A stretch of 64,000 bases of DNA, taken from Mycobacterium pinniadriaticum (GTDB lineage Bacteria; Actinomycetota; Actinomycetes; Mycobacteriales; Mycobacteriaceae). Shown one piece after another: positions 51,120-59,418 of the stretch (within the stretch, counting starts at the first letter, position 1; each line of letters starts with the position of its first letter). The position numbers and the translations under genes were made by a program. The notes beneath the pieces were generated by a model. That model did not search any database, had not been told where the DNA came from, and saw only the letters and a list, made by a program, of their open reading frames with translations. The DNA is taken from the NCBI RefSeq assembly GCF_026242045.1, contig NZ_JAPJDO010000004.1:186001-250000 (forward strand). Direction: 5' to 3'.

Positions 51120-52071
51120 ACGGGGTTCGGGCGTCGGCCGGATGCGCCGCCGCATACTCGGCGGCGAGCTTGGCCACCAACTCGCCGGCGCCCATCACGG
51201 CGTGTACCGAGCTCACCGAATGGCCGGCGCTGTGCAGGTCGATCCACTTTCGCGGGGTGTCGCTGCCGCCGTACAACTGCCGGGACTGCGCCGGGGTGAC
51301 CTGCTCGTCGAGTCGATCCGGGTCGAAACCGGCCGCCACGATCGACGACACCAGCATGTTGGTCGGCAGGCCGGTGAAGGCTCTGGTGAGCACGATGTCG
51401 TCCAGTGAGCTCTCGACCAGAAGCCGTTGGTAGTCCGGTGAGGCCATCGATTCGCGGGTGGCGATGAACGGTGTCCCGACATAGCCGAGGTCACAGCCGA
51501 GCACCTGCGCGGCGCGCAGCGCGTGGCCGTCACACAGTCCGCCGGCCAGCACGACCGGGCCGCCGTAGAACTCCCGGACCGCGCGGACGAAGGCGAACGG
51601 GTTGAGGTGGCCGGACTGCCCGCCCGCCCCGGCGGCGAGCAGGATCAGTCCGTCGGCACCGGCGTCGAGCGCCCGGCGCACGTGATGCAGGGAGGCCACG
51701 TCGGAGAACACCGTCGTGCCGACCGCATGCAGGGCCTCGACCACTGGTTCGGGGGAGCCGACGCTGGTGATCACGATCGGTATCCGGTGATCGACGAGCA
51801 CGGCGAGGTCTTCGCGCAGGCGTGGCGAGCGCATGATCACATTGGCCGCCCACGGCGCGAATGTCGGGGCGGCGCCGCGCGCCCGGGTCGCGATGTTCGA
51901 CAGCCATTGGTCCAGTTGATCGGCGGACCCGGCATTCGCCGTGGGGAAGGCGCCGATCACACCGGCGGCGCAGGTCGCGGTGACCAGGTCGGGTCCGGAC
52001 ACGGCGAGCATGGGTGCCGCGATCACGGGAATCCGTAGCCGCTCGGTGATCCGCTCAGGGAGTCCCGGCAT
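51109..52071 (-). CDS. nitronate monooxygenase / 2-nitropropane dioxygenase-like protein
   Basis: This 320-residue FMN TIM-barrel protein begins IPVIAAPMLAVSGPDLVTA and contains TVFSDVASLHHVRRALDAGA, AAGAGGQSGHLNPFAF and GPVVLAGGLCDGHALRAA, the phosphate- and flavin-binding segments of the family. ATG 52071 has GAGGAG before it; the frame extends further but would cross element S3 and the SDR gene. Family members also include enoyl reductase-like and lactone-pathway proteins. In mycobacterial steroid clusters such proteins are common without a settled role. Confidence 0.88.
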   Translation of the reverse strand: MPGLPERITERLRIPVIAAPMLAVSGPDLVTATCAAGVIGAFPTANAGSADQLDQWLSNIATRARGAAPTFAPWAANVIMRSPRLREDLAVLVDHRIPIVITSVGSPEPVVEALHAVGTTVFSDVASLHHVRRALDAGADGLILLAAGAGGQSGHLNPFAFVRAVREFYGGPVVLAGGLCDGHALRAAQVLGCDLGYVGTPFIATRESMASPDYQRLLVESSLDDIVLTRAFTGLPTNMLVSSIVAAGFDPDRLDEQVTPAQSRQLYGGSDTPRKWIDLHSAGHSVSSVHAVMGAGELVAKLAAEYAAAHPADARTPSSG

Positions 52072-52086
52072 TGTCACTCCTCGATC

Positions 52087-52110
52087 TATTATAGTTATCG
52101 CTAACCAAAA
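52087..52110. promoter_or_regulatory. conserved element S3 (nitronate-monooxygenase-like gene / SDR)
   Basis: This copy reads TATT, one base, core TAGTTATCGCTA and tail ACCAAAA. The core is near-palindromic (TAG, two bases, AT, two bases, CTA), and GTTA and TAAC arms overlap it. It lies in the middle of the 69-base gap between two divergent starts, so it can control both. Confidence 0.65.
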
Positions 52111-52140
52111 TAATAGCGCGACACTGGAGGGTTGAGAGTA

Positions 52141-52902
52141 ATGAACGGGACTGGCACAAGGGTTGCCGTCGTCTCCGGTGGCGCGCGAGGCATCGGTGCC
52201 GCGATCGCCAAGCGGCTGGCTGTCGACGGGTACTCCGTCGGGGTGCTCGACCTCGACGAGGGGCAGTGCGCCCAGACGGTCGCCGACATCGAACACCGCG
52301 GCGGGCGGGCATGTGCTCTCGGGGCTGATGTCGCCGACCAGGATTCGGTGGGTTCGGCGGTGGACCGGCTGGTCGGCTCACTCGGCCCACCCACGGTGGT
52401 GGTCAACAATGCCGGAATCACTCGAGATGCATTGCTGCACAAGATGACCGAAGACAATTGGGACGACGTCATCCGTGTTCATCTGCGTGGGGCCTTCGTG
52501 CTCACCCGAGCGGTCCGCCCCCATATGGTCGATGCGAAATGGGGCAGGGTCATCAACATGTCCAGTACCTCAGCGCTGGGCAACAACGGGCAGTCCAACT
52601 ACTCGGCGGCCAAGGCCGGGCTGCAGGGCTTCACCAGGACCCTGGCGATCGAGCTCGGGAGATTCGGGATCACGGTGAACGCGGTGGCCCCCGGGTTCAT
52701 CACCACTCGGATGACCGAAGCAACCGCGCAGCGACTCGGTATGTCCTTTGAGGAGTTCAAAACCAAAGCTGCCGAACAGATTCCGGTACGGCGGGTGGGT
52801 GTTCCCGAGGATATCGCCCACACCGTCTCATTTCTGGCAAGTGAGGGTGCCGGTTTCGTCTCCGGGCAGATCGTTTATGTGGCCGGTGGGCCGCGAGGGT
52901 GA
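52141..52902 (+). CDS. short-chain dehydrogenase/reductase (FabG-like)
   Basis: This 253-residue SDR has SGGARGIG as cofactor motif, NNAG, the catalytic Ser in NMSSTSALGNNGQ and Tyr/Lys in YSAAK, and the ending GFVSGQIVYVAGGPRG. VLDLDEG after the second strand favours NAD. It looks like a 3-ketoacyl or 3-hydroxyacyl-CoA dehydrogenase/reductase. GGAGGG precedes ATG 52141; a TTG nine bases earlier is less likely. It converges on the double TetR gene with 9 bases between stops. Confidence 0.92.
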   Translation: MNGTGTRVAVVSGGARGIGAAIAKRLAVDGYSVGVLDLDEGQCAQTVADIEHRGGRACALGADVADQDSVGSAVDRLVGSLGPPTVVVNNAGITRDALLHKMTEDNWDDVIRVHLRGAFVLTRAVRPHMVDAKWGRVINMSSTSALGNNGQSNYSAAKAGLQGFTRTLAIELGRFGITVNAVAPGFITTRMTEATAQRLGMSFEEFKTKAAEQIPVRRVGVPEDIAHTVSFLASEGAGFVSGQIVYVAGGPRG

Positions 52903-52911
52903 GGTGTGCCC

Positions 52912-54204
52912 TCACTTCCTCGGGACCGCGGGGCGCCTGATGCCGCTCACGATCATTCCGGTCAGCTGCCGAGCGACCTCGGAGGTGTCCAGCGGTACGC
53001 CGGTCAACTCGTGGCGCAGCACGATGCCCAGCTGAATGCCGAAGATCGCCCGCCACACCACTTCGGTGTTCACATCGGCAGAGGCCCACGCGTCCAGCGG
53101 TTGCGATCTCAGGGGTCGGCTCAGCGCCGGCTCAACGACCTTGCGGTAGAACCGCTTTCCACGTTTCATCCGTGAGAAGACGGCGATCATGAACAGGGGC
53201 GCGAGCTCCTCGAGGATGGCGATGCCGTCTTCGTTGATCGCCAACAGGGTGGTCACGGGATCGGCGCCGCGGGCCGCGATCCGTCCGAGTTCGGTTGCCC
53301 AGCGGTTGACCAACTCGGCGGCGGGATCCTCGATCGCGGTGGTATAGAGCTCCTCTTTGCCGTCGAACAGCCGGAACATGAATGCCTCGGTGATACCGGC
53401 CCGATCGGCGATCTCCTTGGTGCGTGCCATTGCCAGGCCTCGTTCTACGAAGACCTCCCGAGCGGCCAGGGCAACCTGTGCCTTGCGCTCGGCCGCCGTG
53501 AGCCGGGTCCCGGGCTCGGGCGCGCGGGCCGGTTCGGTCACCGGCGCGGATGGTTTGACCGCGGTGGGCGCGAGTCGTAACTTCTGGTCCTTGCGGGCGG
53601 TTACGCCGTCGCCGAACATGACTGTCAACGTGCGCGCGACCACGTCGACGGGTACCGGCTGGGTGGCGAAAATCGAATCCAGGGATAACCCGAGGTGTAG
53701 GCCGAGAACACCTTCGACGAGCACGTCCAGCTCCAGGGAATCCACATCGAAGCCGGTGACATCGGTGATCACCCCGCTGATCGCCTCGGTGAACTGTGGC
53801 AGAAAAACATCCGAGTAATACGCACGGCCCACTTCAGGAACTGAGAACAGCGCCGCGGCCAGTAGCGGTGCCATCTCCACCATGCTGGTGTAGAGCTCGG
53901 CGTGGAAGGCCTCGAACAGCTCGCGCCGTGACTGGCCGGCCGCGCTCATCTCGGTGATGGTCGAGGCGAGATGCTCGACGAGGCGGTCCAGCGGATCGGT
54001 CACCGCTGCCTGGTAGATCTCGTTCTTATTGGCGAACCGGACGTAGACGAGGTTCTCGGTGATGCCGGCTCGCTCGGCGATGTCGCGCACCCGGGTTCCG
54101 GCGAACCCATAGTCCAGGAAGACCGACCGTGCGGCTGCCAGGATTTGGGCGCGGCGATCTTCGGGCGTCATCCGGCGGCGCCGCCGAGTCACGTCAGTCG
54201 CCAC
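52912..54204 (-). CDS. double TetR-type regulator (two TetR proteins fused)
   Basis: This 430-residue protein contains two complete TetR modules. The first helix-turn-helix is at about 14-60 (RAQILAAARSVFLDYGFAG, then VRDIAERAGITENLVYVRF). The second is at about 238-285 (QVALAAREVFVERGLAMAR, then KEIADRAGITEAFMFRLF). Each is followed by a helical effector domain, joined by a Pro- and Ala-rich linker. TetR proteins normally dimerise; this one carries a dimer's worth of DNA-binding heads in one chain, or could bind two sites. Element S4 lies 130 bases upstream of its start, between it and the beta-oxidation operon. It is the best candidate for the protein binding S1-S5. Confidence 0.9.
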   Translation of the reverse strand: MATDVTRRRRRMTPEDRRAQILAAARSVFLDYGFAGTRVRDIAERAGITENLVYVRFANKNEIYQAAVTDPLDRLVEHLASTITEMSAAGQSRRELFEAFHAELYTSMVEMAPLLAAALFSVPEVGRAYYSDVFLPQFTEAISGVITDVTGFDVDSLELDVLVEGVLGLHLGLSLDSIFATQPVPVDVVARTLTVMFGDGVTARKDQKLRLAPTAVKPSAPVTEPARAPEPGTRLTAAERKAQVALAAREVFVERGLAMARTKEIADRAGITEAFMFRLFDGKEELYTTAIEDPAAELVNRWATELGRIAARGADPVTTLLAINEDGIAILEELAPLFMIAVFSRMKRGKRFYRKVVEPALSRPLRSQPLDAWASADVNTEVVWRAIFGIQLGIVLRHELTGVPLDTSEVARQLTGMIVSGIRRPAVPRK

Positions 54205-54333
54205 ACCGTTCTCCTGTCCCGACGAGTGTCCCCACTCGACGATGATAGGCCGCGCTTACCGTGGGGGGTGCGCGGTCCGCAATGTGTAGTGGCGCACAGT
54301 TGTTGCGTTCGTCCCGCCCCGTATGATAGCAGT

Positions 54334-54357
54334 TATTATAGCTAGTACTAAACAAAT
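54334..54357. promoter_or_regulatory. conserved element S4 (double TetR gene / beta-oxidation operon)
   Basis: This copy reads TATT, one base, core TAGCTAGTACTA and tail AACAAAT. Inside the core, TAGTACTA is a perfect 8-base palindrome. It lies 49 bases before the dehydratase start and 129 bases from the divergent double TetR start, the only A+T-rich stretch in this 202-base gap. Confidence 0.65.
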
Positions 54358-54406
54358 GGGCAGTGCCCGGAATCGCTGGAAATCAGCATGAGCAGAAGGA
54401 TTGCCG

Positions 54407-55552
54407 GTGAGTCACGACACAGACATCGATGAGAAGAGTCAGCGCTTTTCCCTCATCACCGAGCGTGCTCTGGACGATCTTCGGTCGATGATCGGCGTGA
54501 AGATCGCCCAGACCGTCGAGCCGTGGTGCTACGAAGTGACGCGCGACAACATCCGCCACTACGCGCACGGCATCGGCGACGACAATCCGCTGTGGTGCGA
54601 CGTCGACTACGCGGCGCAGTCTCGGTATGGGACTCTGCTGGCGCCACCGTCATTCGTCTTCGCGCTCAACCGGATCTACTCCGGTTATGTGGGAGGACTA
54701 CCCGGTGTGCACGCCATGTGGTCTGGCGCATCGACGACGTGGCACCGACATCTTCGCCGGGGCGACGAGATCCACACCGAGGCCTATCTGAAGGACCTCG
54801 TCGAGCACCAGACCGCGTTCGCGGGCCGGGCTATCCAGCAGATCTACCACGTTGACTTCTATTCCGATGGCGAGCTGGTGGCCGAAGGTGACTCGTGGTG
54901 TTTCCGCACCGAACGCGACACCGCCCGGGAGCGCGGAAAGTACCAGTCGGCCCGTGAGGTCGAACCCCGCTACGACTACGACGACATCGCCGCGGTCGCA
55001 CAGGCCTATCGCGAGGAGAAACCCCGCGGGGCCGACCCATTGTATGTCGACGAGGTCGCCGTCGGCGACGTCCTGCCGGTGATGACCAAGGGGCCGATGA
55101 CGGTGACCGGATTCATCGCCTACGCCCAGGGCTGGGGCGGGCTGTACATCCGTGCGAACCGGCTGGCGCACAAGCAGTTGGAGAAGCATCCGAATCTGGG
55201 AATCGCCGACCGGTTCGGGATCCCCGACGTTCCCGAGCGGGTGCACTGGGATGATGACCTCGCCCGCATGGTCGGCACGCCGCGGGCCTACGACTACGGG
55301 CCGGAGCGCGCATCCTGGCTGACCCACCACATCACCGACTGGATGGGTGACCACGGGTTCCTGGTCAGCCACAGTTCGCAGATCCGCAGGCACAACCCCA
55401 CCGGCGACATCGTCAAGATCTCCGGCACGGTCTCCCATGTCGACCGCGAGGACGGCCTGGTCACCGTGGAGCAGACCGCCCGCCAGCAGGACGGCGAACT
55501 GTCGGCCAGAGGAACCGCGGTCGTTCGCCTGCCACTGCGGCCGACACCATGA
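54407..55552 (+). CDS. MaoC-like dehydratase-domain protein (FAS1-like N-terminal hot dog)
   Basis: This 381-residue protein contains two hot-dog modules. The N-terminal one begins with VEPWCYEVTRDNIRHYAHGIGDDNPLW (quoted in part), close to the MaoC N-terminal dehydratase type, followed by GTLLAPPSFVFAL. The C-terminal half has DYGPERASWLTHHITDWMGD and SGTVSHVDREDG. It should hydrate or dehydrate an acyl-CoA or bind one. GTG 54407 is preferred because GAAGGA lies six bases upstream. It is the first gene of the rightward operon and overlaps the ligase start by 4 bases. Confidence 0.82.
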   Translation: MSHDTDIDEKSQRFSLITERALDDLRSMIGVKIAQTVEPWCYEVTRDNIRHYAHGIGDDNPLWCDVDYAAQSRYGTLLAPPSFVFALNRIYSGYVGGLPGVHAMWSGASTTWHRHLRRGDEIHTEAYLKDLVEHQTAFAGRAIQQIYHVDFYSDGELVAEGDSWCFRTERDTARERGKYQSAREVEPRYDYDDIAAVAQAYREEKPRGADPLYVDEVAVGDVLPVMTKGPMTVTGFIAYAQGWGGLYIRANRLAHKQLEKHPNLGIADRFGIPDVPERVHWDDDLARMVGTPRAYDYGPERASWLTHHITDWMGDHGFLVSHSSQIRRHNPTGDIVKISGTVSHVDREDGLVTVEQTARQQDGELSARGTAVVRLPLRPTP

Positions 55553-57168
55553 CCGCGCCGTGTCACGTCGCCCCCCGGTGGGGCAGCGATGTCACGGTGA
55601 CCGGCACCGGCCGGCACTACACACATCGGCCGGCATGTGTCGGCGATCTGTTGACCGATGTCGCCCGCTGGGGCCAACGCCCAGTGTTGATCGCCGGTCA
55701 GCGCCGGATCACGTTCGCCGAGCATCTCGCCGACGTCAACGAGGTGATCGCCGATCTGAGGCGGCGCGGCGTCCAGCCTGGCAGCCGGGTGGTTCTGCTG
55801 GGCGTCAACTCCCCGGAATGGGTGACGGCCTTCTGGGCGATCGCCAGAATCGGTGGCGTCGTCGTCTTCGCCAATGCCTGGTGGAACGACGAGGAGGTGC
55901 GCGAGGTGCTGGGCCGGGTGGGTCCAGACCTGGTGGTCGCCGATGACGACTGGTGCGCCAAGCCGTCCCTGCAGCGCTATCGACTCCTGCCGATGTCGGC
56001 GGTACGCACGCTCATCGACACTGCCCCGCGCTCGGCGCCCGAGCCGCAATTCGTACCTGCGGAGACCGATCCGGCCGCGATCTTCTTCACCTCCGGTACC
56101 GAGGGCACGCCCAAGGGGGTCGTGCTCAGCCAGGGTGCGGTGGTGGCCAACATCCAGAACGTCCTGGTGCGTACCCGGCGGTTGCCCAACCAGCTTTCCG
56201 ACGACCATCCCGGGACCGTGAGCCTGATGTGCCTGCCGCTGTTCCACGTCGGCGGGTTCCAAACCCTCGTGTCAGCCCAGCTGTCCGGTGGCCGACTGCT
56301 GTTCCTGGAGGGACGTTTCGATGCCGAGGAGGTGCTCGACCTCATTCAGCGCGAAAAGGTCAGATTCTTCGGCGGGGTCCCCACCATGATCGCTCGGGTG
56401 CTCGACTGTCCACGGCTGTCCGACTACGACACCTCCAGCGTGGTATCCATCGCGATGGGTGGCTCACTGGTCGTTCCGGAGCTGGCGGACAAGATCGCTC
56501 GCGGCCTGCCCTCGGCACGGCGCAGCATCAGCAGCATCTACGGACAGACAGAGTCCGGCGGCGCGCTCACCTCGGCTGGCGGGACCGAACTGCTCGACAA
56601 GCCGGGCTGTGTGGGAAAACCCCTGTCCACCACGGAAATACTGATCGACGAACCGGACGAGGATGGGGTTGGCGAAGTGCTGGCACGGGCACCGACGCTG
56701 ATGTCCGGCTTCCTCGACGGCAACGCGGCGAACCCGATCGACGAGCAGGGTTGGCTACACACCGGCGACCTCGGGCGCCTGGACGACGAGGGCTATCTCT
56801 ACATCGTCGGTCGATCCCGTGACATCATCATCCGCGGGGGAGAGAACATCGCGCCCGGGCATGTCGAGGATCGCATTCTGCAGCATCCGCGGGTACGCGA
56901 CGTCGCCGTCGTCGCGCTCCCGCACCCCACCCTGGGTGAAGAGGTCGGTGCGGTGGTGGTGACCCGACCGGGGGCCCGGGTCGATCCCGAAGAACTCAGG
57001 GCATTCGCCGCAAAGACGTTGGCCCGCTTCGAAGTCCCGACTCGATGGTGGATCACCGACGCGGCGCTTCCGCTCAACACCACCGGCAAAGTCGTCAAAC
57101 GTGACTTGGTCGAGCGCTGGCTCGATACCCACGGCGAAGAAAGGGAAGAACACGATGGGACATCTTGA
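55549..57168 (+). CDS. acyl-CoA synthetase / AMP-dependent ligase (FadD-like)
   Basis: This 539-residue ligase activates a carboxylic acid to its CoA thioester. The ATP-binding motif is FFTSGTEGTPKGVVLSQGA, then YGQTESGG, WLHTGDLGRLDDEGYLYIVG and RSRDIIIRGGENI. The catalytic Lys lies in PLNTTGKVVKRDL. Length and motifs fit medium or sterol-acid ligases. The substrate may be a side-chain or ring-derived acid, given the following MaoC, SDR and thiolase genes. It overlaps the SDR gene by 14 bases. Confidence 0.93.
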   Translation: MTAPCHVAPRWGSDVTVTGTGRHYTHRPACVGDLLTDVARWGQRPVLIAGQRRITFAEHLADVNEVIADLRRRGVQPGSRVVLLGVNSPEWVTAFWAIARIGGVVVFANAWWNDEEVREVLGRVGPDLVVADDDWCAKPSLQRYRLLPMSAVRTLIDTAPRSAPEPQFVPAETDPAAIFFTSGTEGTPKGVVLSQGAVVANIQNVLVRTRRLPNQLSDDHPGTVSLMCLPLFHVGGFQTLVSAQLSGGRLLFLEGRFDAEEVLDLIQREKVRFFGGVPTMIARVLDCPRLSDYDTSSVVSIAMGGSLVVPELADKIARGLPSARRSISSIYGQTESGGALTSAGGTELLDKPGCVGKPLSTTEILIDEPDEDGVGEVLARAPTLMSGFLDGNAANPIDEQGWLHTGDLGRLDDEGYLYIVGRSRDIIIRGGENIAPGHVEDRILQHPRVRDVAVVALPHPTLGEEVGAVVVTRPGARVDPEELRAFAAKTLARFEVPTRWWITDAALPLNTTGKVVKRDLVERWLDTHGEEREEHDGTS

Positions 57169-58096
57169 CGGGCGGGTCGCACTCGTCACGGGAGCGGGCC
57201 GCGGTATCGGCCGCGGCGAGGCACTGGCGCTGGCCGGGCAAGGGGCCAGGGTCGTGGTCAACGACCTCGGCGGGGCGTGGGACGGCAAGGGTGCCGACCA
57301 GGGTCCAGCGGCGGAGGTCGTCGACGAGATCAAGAGCCGGGGCGGGCAGGCGATCGCCAACGCCGACGACGTGACCGACCCGGACGGGGCTGCGCGCATG
57401 GTCGCCGCGGCGGTGGACGCGTTCGGACGCCTCGACATCCTGGTCAACAACGCCGGAATCCTGCGCGACGGAATGGTGTTCAGCATCGACCCGCAGGACT
57501 GGTCGAAGGTGATCAACATGCACCTGATGGGGCATTTCCTGCCGACTCGCGCCGCGGCGCAGTACTGGCGGGCGGAATCCAAGCAGGGCAACACCAGCCA
57601 CCGCGCCATCATCAACACCACCAGCGAGTCCGGCCTGTTCGGCAATGCCGGACAGTCGAACTACGACGCCGCCAAGATGGGCATCGTCTCGTTCACCGTG
57701 GCAGTAGCGCGCGAGACGGCGAAGTACGGGGTCACCGTCAACGCCATCGCGCCCCGGGCGCGTACCCGGCTGACCACGACGACCTTCGAAAACTCCGGTC
57801 GTGCTGGTGAATTCGCGACAGAAGAGCGCCCGTTCGACGCCATGGATCCGGAGAACATCGCGCCGTTCGTGGCCTTCCTGGCAACCGATATGGCCGCCGA
57901 CATCACCGCCCAGACCTTCATCGTCTGCGGTGGAGCGGTCGCGCACGTAAAGCTGCCCCAGGTCAGCGATATCGCCTTCAAACAGGGTAGGTGGACCGTC
58001 GACGAGCTCGGCGAGCGCCGTGAGGAGCTGTTCAAGAACCTCGGGCCCGATGTCTACGAGGGCCCCCGCGGGTACGCCCGGTTGCCCAAGCAGTGA
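57155..58096 (+). CDS. SDR 3-hydroxyacyl-CoA dehydrogenase (MFE-2/HSD4-like)
   Basis: This 313-residue SDR starts GRVALVTGAGRGIGRGEALAL and has VVVNDLGGAWDGKGADQGPA, an insertion typical of peroxisomal multifunctional enzyme type 2 and mycobacterial homologues. NNAG, ESGLFGNAGQ and YDAAK provide the active site. The C-terminal 50 residues extend beyond a standard SDR. It should oxidise a 3-hydroxyacyl-CoA with NAD and pairs naturally with the MaoC hydratase encoded next. ATG 57155 is preceded by AAGGGAAG. Confidence 0.92.
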   Translation: MGHLDGRVALVTGAGRGIGRGEALALAGQGARVVVNDLGGAWDGKGADQGPAAEVVDEIKSRGGQAIANADDVTDPDGAARMVAAAVDAFGRLDILVNNAGILRDGMVFSIDPQDWSKVINMHLMGHFLPTRAAAQYWRAESKQGNTSHRAIINTTSESGLFGNAGQSNYDAAKMGIVSFTVAVARETAKYGVTVNAIAPRARTRLTTTTFENSGRAGEFATEERPFDAMDPENIAPFVAFLATDMAADITAQTFIVCGGAVAHVKLPQVSDIAFKQGRWTVDELGERREELFKNLGPDVYEGPRGYARLPKQ

Positions 58097-58123
58097 ATGC
58101 GCGACGACGGACGAGAGGACGCC

Positions 58124-58960
58124 ATGCCACTGAATCATGACGCGGTCGGAATCGCCACCGATCCGATCGAGGTACGTTGGACCAGTAAGGATTCCATCCT
58201 CTATGCCCTCGGGCTGGGCTGCGGCGTCGGTGACCTGCAGTTCACCACGGAGAACTCCAAAGGCATCGAACTGCAGACGCTGCCGTCGATGCCGGTGGTG
58301 CTCGCCGCCCGCACCCCGATCCTCACCATGATCGGCGACATCGATTGGACGAAACTCGTCCATGCCGCCCAACAGGTGACCCTTCATCAACCGTTGGCGC
58401 CGTCCGGTTCGGCGAGCAATGTCGCGACCGTCAGTGCCATCTACGACAAGGGAAAGGCCGCCATCGTCGTCACCGAGACGGTGGGCCGGGACAAGGCTAC
58501 CGACGACAAGCTGTGGACCTCGACGATGTCGCTCTATATCCGGGGTGCCGGCGGGTGGGGCGGGGACAAGGGGCCCAGCCTGCGCAGCGGGACCCCGGAG
58601 CGTGGACCTGACACCTCGGTCACCCTGGAGACTTTCGAGAACCAGGCGCTGATCTACCGTCTGTCCGGGGATCGCAACCCGCTGCACTCCGACCCGTCGT
58701 TTGCCCGCGCGGCCGGATTCGATCGGCCGATCCTGCATGGGCTGTGCACGTTCGGTGTGTCGACCCGCGCGCTGGTCGGCGCCGTGGCCGGCGGAGACGG
58801 CAGCCGGATCACCTCCGTCGGCGGTTCCTTCGCCTCGCCGGTGTTCCCCGGTGACGAACTCACCGTGGACATCTGGCGCGAGGACGACCAGCATTTCGCC
58901 TTCCGCACCCGGGTCAAGGACACCGACGTCATCACCGGTGGTACCTGCCTGCTCGGGTGA
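58124..58960 (+). CDS. MaoC-type (R)-specific enoyl-CoA hydratase 2
   Basis: This 278-residue double hot-dog protein carries the hydratase-2 motif LIYRLSGDRNPLHSDPSFAR with the catalytic Asp and His, followed by AAGFDRPILHGLCTFG. The N-terminal half is the degenerate hot dog that forms the binding tunnel. With the preceding SDR it mirrors the two halves of eukaryotic MFE-2. GAGAGGA precedes ATG 58124; an ATG 27 bases earlier is the alternative. Substrates are likely bulky or branched enoyl-CoAs. Confidence 0.93.
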   Translation: MPLNHDAVGIATDPIEVRWTSKDSILYALGLGCGVGDLQFTTENSKGIELQTLPSMPVVLAARTPILTMIGDIDWTKLVHAAQQVTLHQPLAPSGSASNVATVSAIYDKGKAAIVVTETVGRDKATDDKLWTSTMSLYIRGAGGWGGDKGPSLRSGTPERGPDTSVTLETFENQALIYRLSGDRNPLHSDPSFARAAGFDRPILHGLCTFGVSTRALVGAVAGGDGSRITSVGGSFASPVFPGDELTVDIWREDDQHFAFRTRVKDTDVITGGTCLLG

Positions 58961-59010
58961 TCCCCGAGCGAAAACTTCCCGACAGCGTCAACCAGCATGA
59001 AAGGCACCGC

Positions 59011-59418
59011 ATGCCCACCCAGCTCCCGATCGTCGACTACTTGGTCCTCGACGACGAACCCCACCTGCGCGCGCACTGTTGCGACAAATGCCAGGCGCTC
59101 TACTTTGATCGGCGCAACGCCTGCGCAGGCTGCGGGGGAACCTCGTTCGGATGGCGGGACCTGTCGAATACCGGAGAGCTACGTGCGTTCACGATCGTCC
59201 ACCGTGCTGCGCCGTCGGTGAAAACGCCCTACGTCTCGGCGGTGGTCGCCCTCGACGACGGGGGGATGGTCAAGGCCAACCTGGTGGACGTCGCGGCCGA
59301 TCCGGCCGATATCGATCCGGTGAGGGCAGTGGAACTGACCACCTGGGTCGTGGACACCGACGACGACGGAGTCGAAGCGGTCGCCTTCGGCTATCGGCCG
59401 CAGGGAGACGCGCGATGA
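59011..59418 (+). CDS. DUF35 OB-fold protein with zinc ribbon
   Basis: This 135-residue protein has an N-terminal rubredoxin-like zinc site with CxxC pairs (CCDKC and CAGCGG, 12 residues apart) and a C-terminal OB-fold (GELRAFTIVHRAAPSVKTPY, then VVALDDGGMVKANLVD). DUF35 proteins form complexes with thiolases or aldolases of the lipid-transfer type, as ChsH2 does with Ltp2 in cholesterol side-chain degradation. AAAGG lies before ATG 59011. Its stop overlaps the thiolase ATG, so the two should be made in equal amounts. Confidence 0.9.
   Translation: MPTQLPIVDYLVLDDEPHLRAHCCDKCQALYFDRRNACAGCGGTSFGWRDLSNTGELRAFTIVHRAAPSVKTPYVSAVVALDDGGMVKANLVDVAADPADIDPVRAVELTTWVVDTDDDGVEAVAFGYRPQGDAR

Noticed and set aside
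35602..54406. KstR or KstR2 operators in front of the steroid-like genes
   Set aside because: I looked for the known AACAAGTT-type and AGCAAG/CTTGCT-type palindromes in these gaps and saw none; the shared S element is different.
57095..58894. Long minus-strand open frame of about 600 codons opposite the SDR and MaoC genes
   Set aside because: It spans two clear plus-strand genes and their junction, and has no recognisable motif.
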